Source: Palsa-504 sp963744005
GTDB taxonomy: Bacteria > Actinomycetota > Actinomycetes > Streptosporangiales > Streptosporangiaceae
Reading direction: 5' to 3'
DNA length: 64,000 nt
NCBI GenBank assembly: GCA_963744005.1
Contig: CAVURU010000003.1
Location: 1,426,001-1,490,000, forward strand
The position numbers and the translations under genes are program-made. This document shows, piece after piece, positions 61,061 to 64,000 of the stretch. How positions within the stretch are numbered: position 1 is the stretch's first letter; each line of letters begins with the position of its first letter. The notes under the pieces are model-generated. The model saw only the letters and a program-made list of their open reading frames with translations, ran no database searches and was not told the DNA's origin.

Positions 61061-62239
61061 TCACGAGATCACCAGGGACTTGAGGTAGCTCTCGACGTTG
61101 CGGCGCAGTTCCTCGGCCGAGTCGCCGCCGAACTTCTCGAGCACGGCCTCAGCCAGCACGAGGGCCACCATGGCCTCGGCCACCACGCCGGCGGCCGGGA
61201 CGGCGGTCGCGTCGCTGCGCTGGTTGATGGCCTTGGCCGGCTCGCCGGTGGCCACGTCGATGGTGTCCAGCGCGCGCGGCACGGTGGAGATGGGCTTCAT
61301 CGCGGCCCGGACCCGGATGACCTCGCCGGTGCTCATGCCGCCTTCGATGCCGCCGGCCCGGTTGGTGCGCCGGTGGACGCCGCCCTGGGCGACCTCGATC
61401 TCGTCGTGCGCGACTGAGCCGCGGCGGGTGGCGGTGGTGAAGCCGTCGCCCACCTCGACACCCTTGATGGCCTGGATGGACATCAGCGCGCCGGCCAGCC
61501 GGGCGTCCAGCCGCCGGTCCCAGTGGATGAAGCTGCCCAGGCCGGGAGGAGCGCCGTAGGCCAGGACCTCGACCACGCCGCCCAGGGTATCGCCCTCCTT
61601 CTTGGCCGAGTCGATCTCGGCCACCATGGCCTGGCTGGTGGCGGGATCGGCGCAGCGCACCGGGTCGGCGTCGATGGCCGCGAGGTCGCGCGGTCCCGGC
61701 AGCAGGCCGTCCGGGGCCTTGACCGGGCCGAGGGCGACCACGTGGCTGAGGATCTCCAGCGACAGCACCTGGCTGAGCAGCCGGCGGGCCACCTCGCCGA
61801 GCGCGACCCGGGCCGCCGTCTCCCGGGCGCTGGCCCGCTCCAGGATGGGGCGGGCGTCGGTGTGGCCGTACTTCTGCATCCCGGCCAGGTCGGCGTGGCC
61901 GGGGCGGGGCCTGGTCAGCGGCGCGTTCCGGGCCTGGCCTTCCAGCACGGACTCGGCCACCGGGTCGGGAGACATGACCGTCTCCCACTTGGGCCACTCG
62001 GTGTTGGCGATCCTGATCGCCACCGGGCCGCCCAGGGTCAGGCCGTGGCGGACGCCGGCGGTGAGCTCGACCTCGTCCTGCTCGAAGCTCATCCGCGCGC
62101 CCCGGCCGTAGCCGGCCCGCCTGCGGGCCAGGGCGGCGGACAGGTCCTCGGTGGTCAGGCGCACCCCCGCGGGCACGCCTTCGGCGACGGCCACGAGGGC
62201 GCGGCCGTGCGATTCACCTGCGGTCAGCCAGCGAAACAT
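61061..62239 (-). CDS. aroC: Chorismate synthase
   Basis: 392 residues. FMN-dependent synthesis of chorismate from EPSP. The N-terminal RWLTAGESHGRALVAV, GYGRGARMSFEQDEVEL, RPRPGHADLAGMQKYGHTDARPILERASARETAARVA and the C-terminal GIEGGMSTGEVIRVRAAMKPISTVP, INQRSDATAVPAAGVVAEAMVA are all family signatures. It is the first aro gene of the operon aroC-aroK-aroB-aroQ-aroK. Confidence 0.97.
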   Translation of the reverse strand: MFRWLTAGESHGRALVAVAEGVPAGVRLTTEDLSAALARRRAGYGRGARMSFEQDEVELTAGVRHGLTLGGPVAIRIANTEWPKWETVMSPDPVAESVLEGQARNAPLTRPRPGHADLAGMQKYGHTDARPILERASARETAARVALGEVARRLLSQVLSLEILSHVVALGPVKAPDGLLPGPRDLAAIDADPVRCADPATSQAMVAEIDSAKKEGDTLGGVVEVLAYGAPPGLGSFIHWDRRLDARLAGALMSIQAIKGVEVGDGFTTATRRGSVAHDEIEVAQGGVHRRTNRAGGIEGGMSTGEVIRVRAAMKPISTVPRALDTIDVATGEPAKAINQRSDATAVPAAGVVAEAMVALVLAEAVLEKFGGDSAEELRRNVESYLKSLVIS

Positions 62240-62317
62240 GCACCTGATCCTACGGGGTCCGGTGACCTCGCTCTGCTGGTCTCAGGGTGCCGCTCGTGCT
62301 CGGCTCGTGCCCGGCTG

Positions 62318-63076
62318 TCAGTCGGCGATGACGACTTCGATGCCGCGGCGCAGCCGGCCACCCAGCCGGGCGGCGATGCCGGACGCGGCCCGGTTGACCG
62401 CGGCGCCGCGGTCCCGGGCCCGGCCCGGCCCGGTGTGCAGGGTGACCGCGAGGTCCGTGCCGCCGGTGCGGCCGGGGGCCAGGGTGAAGGACGCGATGAC
62501 GGGCTCGCCGGCCACGGCGGCCTGGACCGCGTCGCGGACGTCGGGGTCCTCGTGAGCGGCGGGCACGGGCTGCCGGCCGGCCAGGGCGGCCAGCCGGGCT
62601 CCCTCGACGGCCAGCGGGACCGGCCCGGCCACGTCGATGACGACGGCACAGCCGTCGGCCACCGCGGCGCGCCACACCTTGTCCGCCTCGGCGGGTACCG
62701 GGCGGGCGTCCGGTCGCCACCGGGCCAGCGCCTCCAGGCCGGTGAAGGCGAGGACCGCGGGCCGCCCGTCCTGGCCGATCAGGGTGGGCAGGACCATCTC
62801 GCTGTCCTTGTCGCCCGGGCCGCCGGCACCAGCCAGGCGGTCGTCACCGGCGCCGGGGGGCGCAGCCGGGCCGCCCTCCGGGCTGGCCAGGACGGCGACC
62901 ACGGGCACGAGCAGCCGGGCTGCGGACAGCGCGCCGAGCGCGGCCTGCTCGCTGCCCTGCCCCGCCTGATAGGCGGCCAGCGCCTCGGCCACCTGCGGAT
63001 CGGCGCCGCCGCGGTCGCCGCGGAACTGCTGCGGGCCAGGATTGAGGTGCCCACCGGAATGAGGATGCCCTGACAC
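62318..63076 (-). CDS. SseB-like family protein
   Basis: 252 residues from GTG 63076; a GTG at 63130 is also in frame. After a Gly/His/Pro-rich N-terminus, it has an SseB N-terminal-type domain (ALAAYQAGQGSEQAALGALSAARLLVPVVAVL, VLPTLIGQDGRPAVLAFTGLEALARW) and a C-terminal domain like SseB C-terminal sequences. Such proteins occur in actinobacteria in the cytoplasm without a known function; the type III secretion name is not informative here. Confidence 0.78.
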   Translation of the reverse strand: MSGHPHSGGHLNPGPQQFRGDRGGADPQVAEALAAYQAGQGSEQAALGALSAARLLVPVVAVLASPEGGPAAPPGAGDDRLAGAGGPGDKDSEMVLPTLIGQDGRPAVLAFTGLEALARWRPDARPVPAEADKVWRAAVADGCAVVIDVAGPVPLAVEGARLAALAGRQPVPAAHEDPDVRDAVQAAVAGEPVIASFTLAPGRTGGTDLAVTLHTGPGRARDRGAAVNRAASGIAARLGGRLRRGIEVVIAD

Positions 63077-63156
63077 GTCACCGACCCTACGGCACGGCGC
63101 CCCGGGCCCGGGTGCCGGTCGGGCAGACACGGAAAGTATTGCGGGCCACCGAATTT

Positions 63157-63171
63157 ACTACTTAAAGTAGT
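63157..63171. promoter_or_regulatory. 15-bp palindrome upstream of the last two genes
   Basis: ACTACTT-a-AAGTAGT, perfect arms, in an AT-rich 130-bp intergenic region between two divergent genes. A TTGTCA-like -35 starts at its end (63171-63176) for the plus strand, so it may be an operator; no regulator is evident nearby. Confidence 0.5.
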
Positions 63172-63261
63172 TGTCACGCGGAATGCCGTTCTTTTGCTAA
63201 TCACGGTCATTAACTAGGCACAATCAGTGGTGCGGAGAACGTCCGGCGGACCGAAGGGAGC

Positions 63262-63666
63262 GTGGTGGCCCAGCGCGAGCCGGTGCCCGCAATCGCCCCG
63301 GGCACGCCGATGTGGAAGGCCGTTCCCGCACGCCTGGTGAACCCGTACCTGGACGGCCAGCGGATGGTGCTGGCCGGCTACGTGTACAGCGCCCAGGACG
63401 TCCGGTTCCACAATCCCGCCGAGGCGTATCACGCGCTGGGGCTGGGCTGGGAGAACTCGGAGTTCACGCCGGCCATGAGCGAGCTGTACCTGCTGTGCTG
63501 GCTGGCCCGGGCCCTGGACGGCTACCAGGCGGCCACCACCCCGGGCGAGTTCTACCTCGAGCCGATCCCGATCCCGGTGGGCTCGGGCCTGTGCCGGCTG
63601 GCCGCCGACGGCGATGAGCTGGTGGCCCGCTACGACGGCCTGGCCTGGCACCCGGCGGAGTCGTGA
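63262..63666 (+). CDS. Conserved-looking protein of unknown function
   Basis: 134 residues from GTG 63262, with GAAGGGAG upstream; a second GTG follows directly. Contains an Arg/Tyr-rich core (PYLDGQRMVLAGYVYSAQDVRFHNPAEAYHALGLGWENSEF) and no membrane segment or metal-site cluster. I recognise no family. It is followed 3 bp later by another unknown gene in the same direction, so the pair is probably an operon. Confidence 0.65.
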   Translation: MVAQREPVPAIAPGTPMWKAVPARLVNPYLDGQRMVLAGYVYSAQDVRFHNPAEAYHALGLGWENSEFTPAMSELYLLCWLARALDGYQAATTPGEFYLEPIPIPVGSGLCRLAADGDELVARYDGLAWHPAES

Positions 63667-63669
63667 GCC

Positions 63670-64000
63670 ATGCGACTTCGGCTGATGGCGAGCTATCGCG
63701 GCGTCACGTTCCAGGCAGGACTGGGACCGGACGGCACCCAGGCCACCCTCATATCCTCCGAGCCGCCCCCGGCTGACCTGGGCTTCGAGGCCTCGGCCGG
63801 GCACTGGCGCAAGCAGGTCAGGGTGGCCGACCTGCAGAGCCTGTGGTTCTCCCGGCCGGTGGGGGCCTACCGGGGCGAGGCCTGCCTGGTGCTCGACGAC
63901 CTGGGCGACCGGCTGCACATCGCCTACCTGGGCCGGGACGCCATGCGGGCCGCGCAGCTGGGCTACTGGGAGATCGACCGCGAGGTCTTCGAGGTGGTGG
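63670..64000 (+). CDS. Unknown protein (partial, continues beyond the window)
   Basis: Starts at ATG 63670, 3 bp after the preceding stop. The visible 110 residues begin MRLRLMASYRGVTFQAGLGPDG and contain the stretch SAGHWRKQVRVADLQSLWFSRPVGAYRGEACLVLDDLGDRLHIAYLG, which looks like a beta-rich fold. No recognised family. It is likely co-transcribed with the 134-residue gene. Confidence 0.6.
   Translation, partial: MRLRLMASYRGVTFQAGLGPDGTQATLISSEPPPADLGFEASAGHWRKQVRVADLQSLWFSRPVGAYRGEACLVLDDLGDRLHIAYLGRDAMRAAQLGYWEIDREVFEVV

Overview
This is a high-GC actinobacterial chromosome segment. The evidence is the gene content: a PriA-type HisA, mycothiol-linked families (TIGR03085, MDMPI, PIG-L deacetylase), polyphosphate glucokinase, an F420-type luciferase-like oxidoreductase, SepF/DivIVA-based division genes, an MraZ-headed dcw cluster and a DUF222-HNH '13E12' relic. 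Gene order (his block, dnaE, rluD-lspA-traR-ileS, divIVA-yggT-sepF-yggS-ftsZ, dcw, mraZ) follows the arrangement known from Streptomyces and its relatives. The genus cannot be fixed from this window.

Layout. 0-9.4 kb: histidine genes hisD-C-B-H-priA-F on the minus strand, with hisI separated from them by ppgK, a small membrane-protein gene, an IS110 element and a TIGR03085 gene. 9.6-11.7 kb: two adjacent plus-strand genes of unknown function sharing a C-terminal domain, closed by a 14-bp-stem bidirectional hairpin. 11.8-15.3 kb: dnaE. 15.5-18.1 kb: an accessory islet with a gutted HNH endonuclease gene, a broken mycothiol-dependent isomerase gene and an ArsR-SRPBCC regulator under a very clear promoter/operator. 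18.1-25.4 kb: rluD, lspA, a TraR/DksA remnant, ileS, an Ala/Pro-rich membrane protein, divIVA and yggT. 25.5-33.2 kb: sepF, yggS, ftsZ, ftsQ, murC, murG, ftsW. 33.3-37.9 kb: a 4.9-kb block (zinc-ribbon protein, PIG-L deacetylase, MpaB-like oxygenase, ABC1 kinase, MarR, AhpD-like) lying where murD would be expected. 38-46.3 kb: mraY, murF, murE, ftsI, ftsL-like, rsmH, mraZ with its operator array. 46.7-51.7 kb: moxR-DUF58-tgpA. 51.8-55.2 kb: DUF3040, dinB, a methyltransferase and a membrane protein. 55.2-62.2 kb: nusB, efp, an aminopeptidase P-like gene, an LLM oxidoreductase and aro genes (aroC-aroK-aroB-aroQ-aroK, two shikimate kinases). 62.3-64 kb: an SseB-like gene and two unknown genes, the last cut by the window end.

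How the genes work together. The dcw genes build and polymerise meso-DAP lipid II and assemble the divisome; DivIVA, SepF and YggT belong to the same growth and division programme. The his and aro blocks are biosynthetic operons with mostly 4-bp start/stop overlaps, implying translational coupling.

Sequence quality. At least ten genes, including ileS, divIVA, murE and murF, need a one-base correction to be read through. Insertions and deletions are equally frequent and sit mostly in GC-rich runs. Assembly indels are the simplest explanation, so single-frameshift 'pseudogenes' here should be treated cautiously. The most distinctive signals are the ArsR and MarR operators embedded in near-consensus promoters, the MraZ box array, two families of palindromic repeats (in the HNH relic and downstream of the AhpD-like gene), the two-gene paralogous-domain pair and the rearranged dcw cluster.
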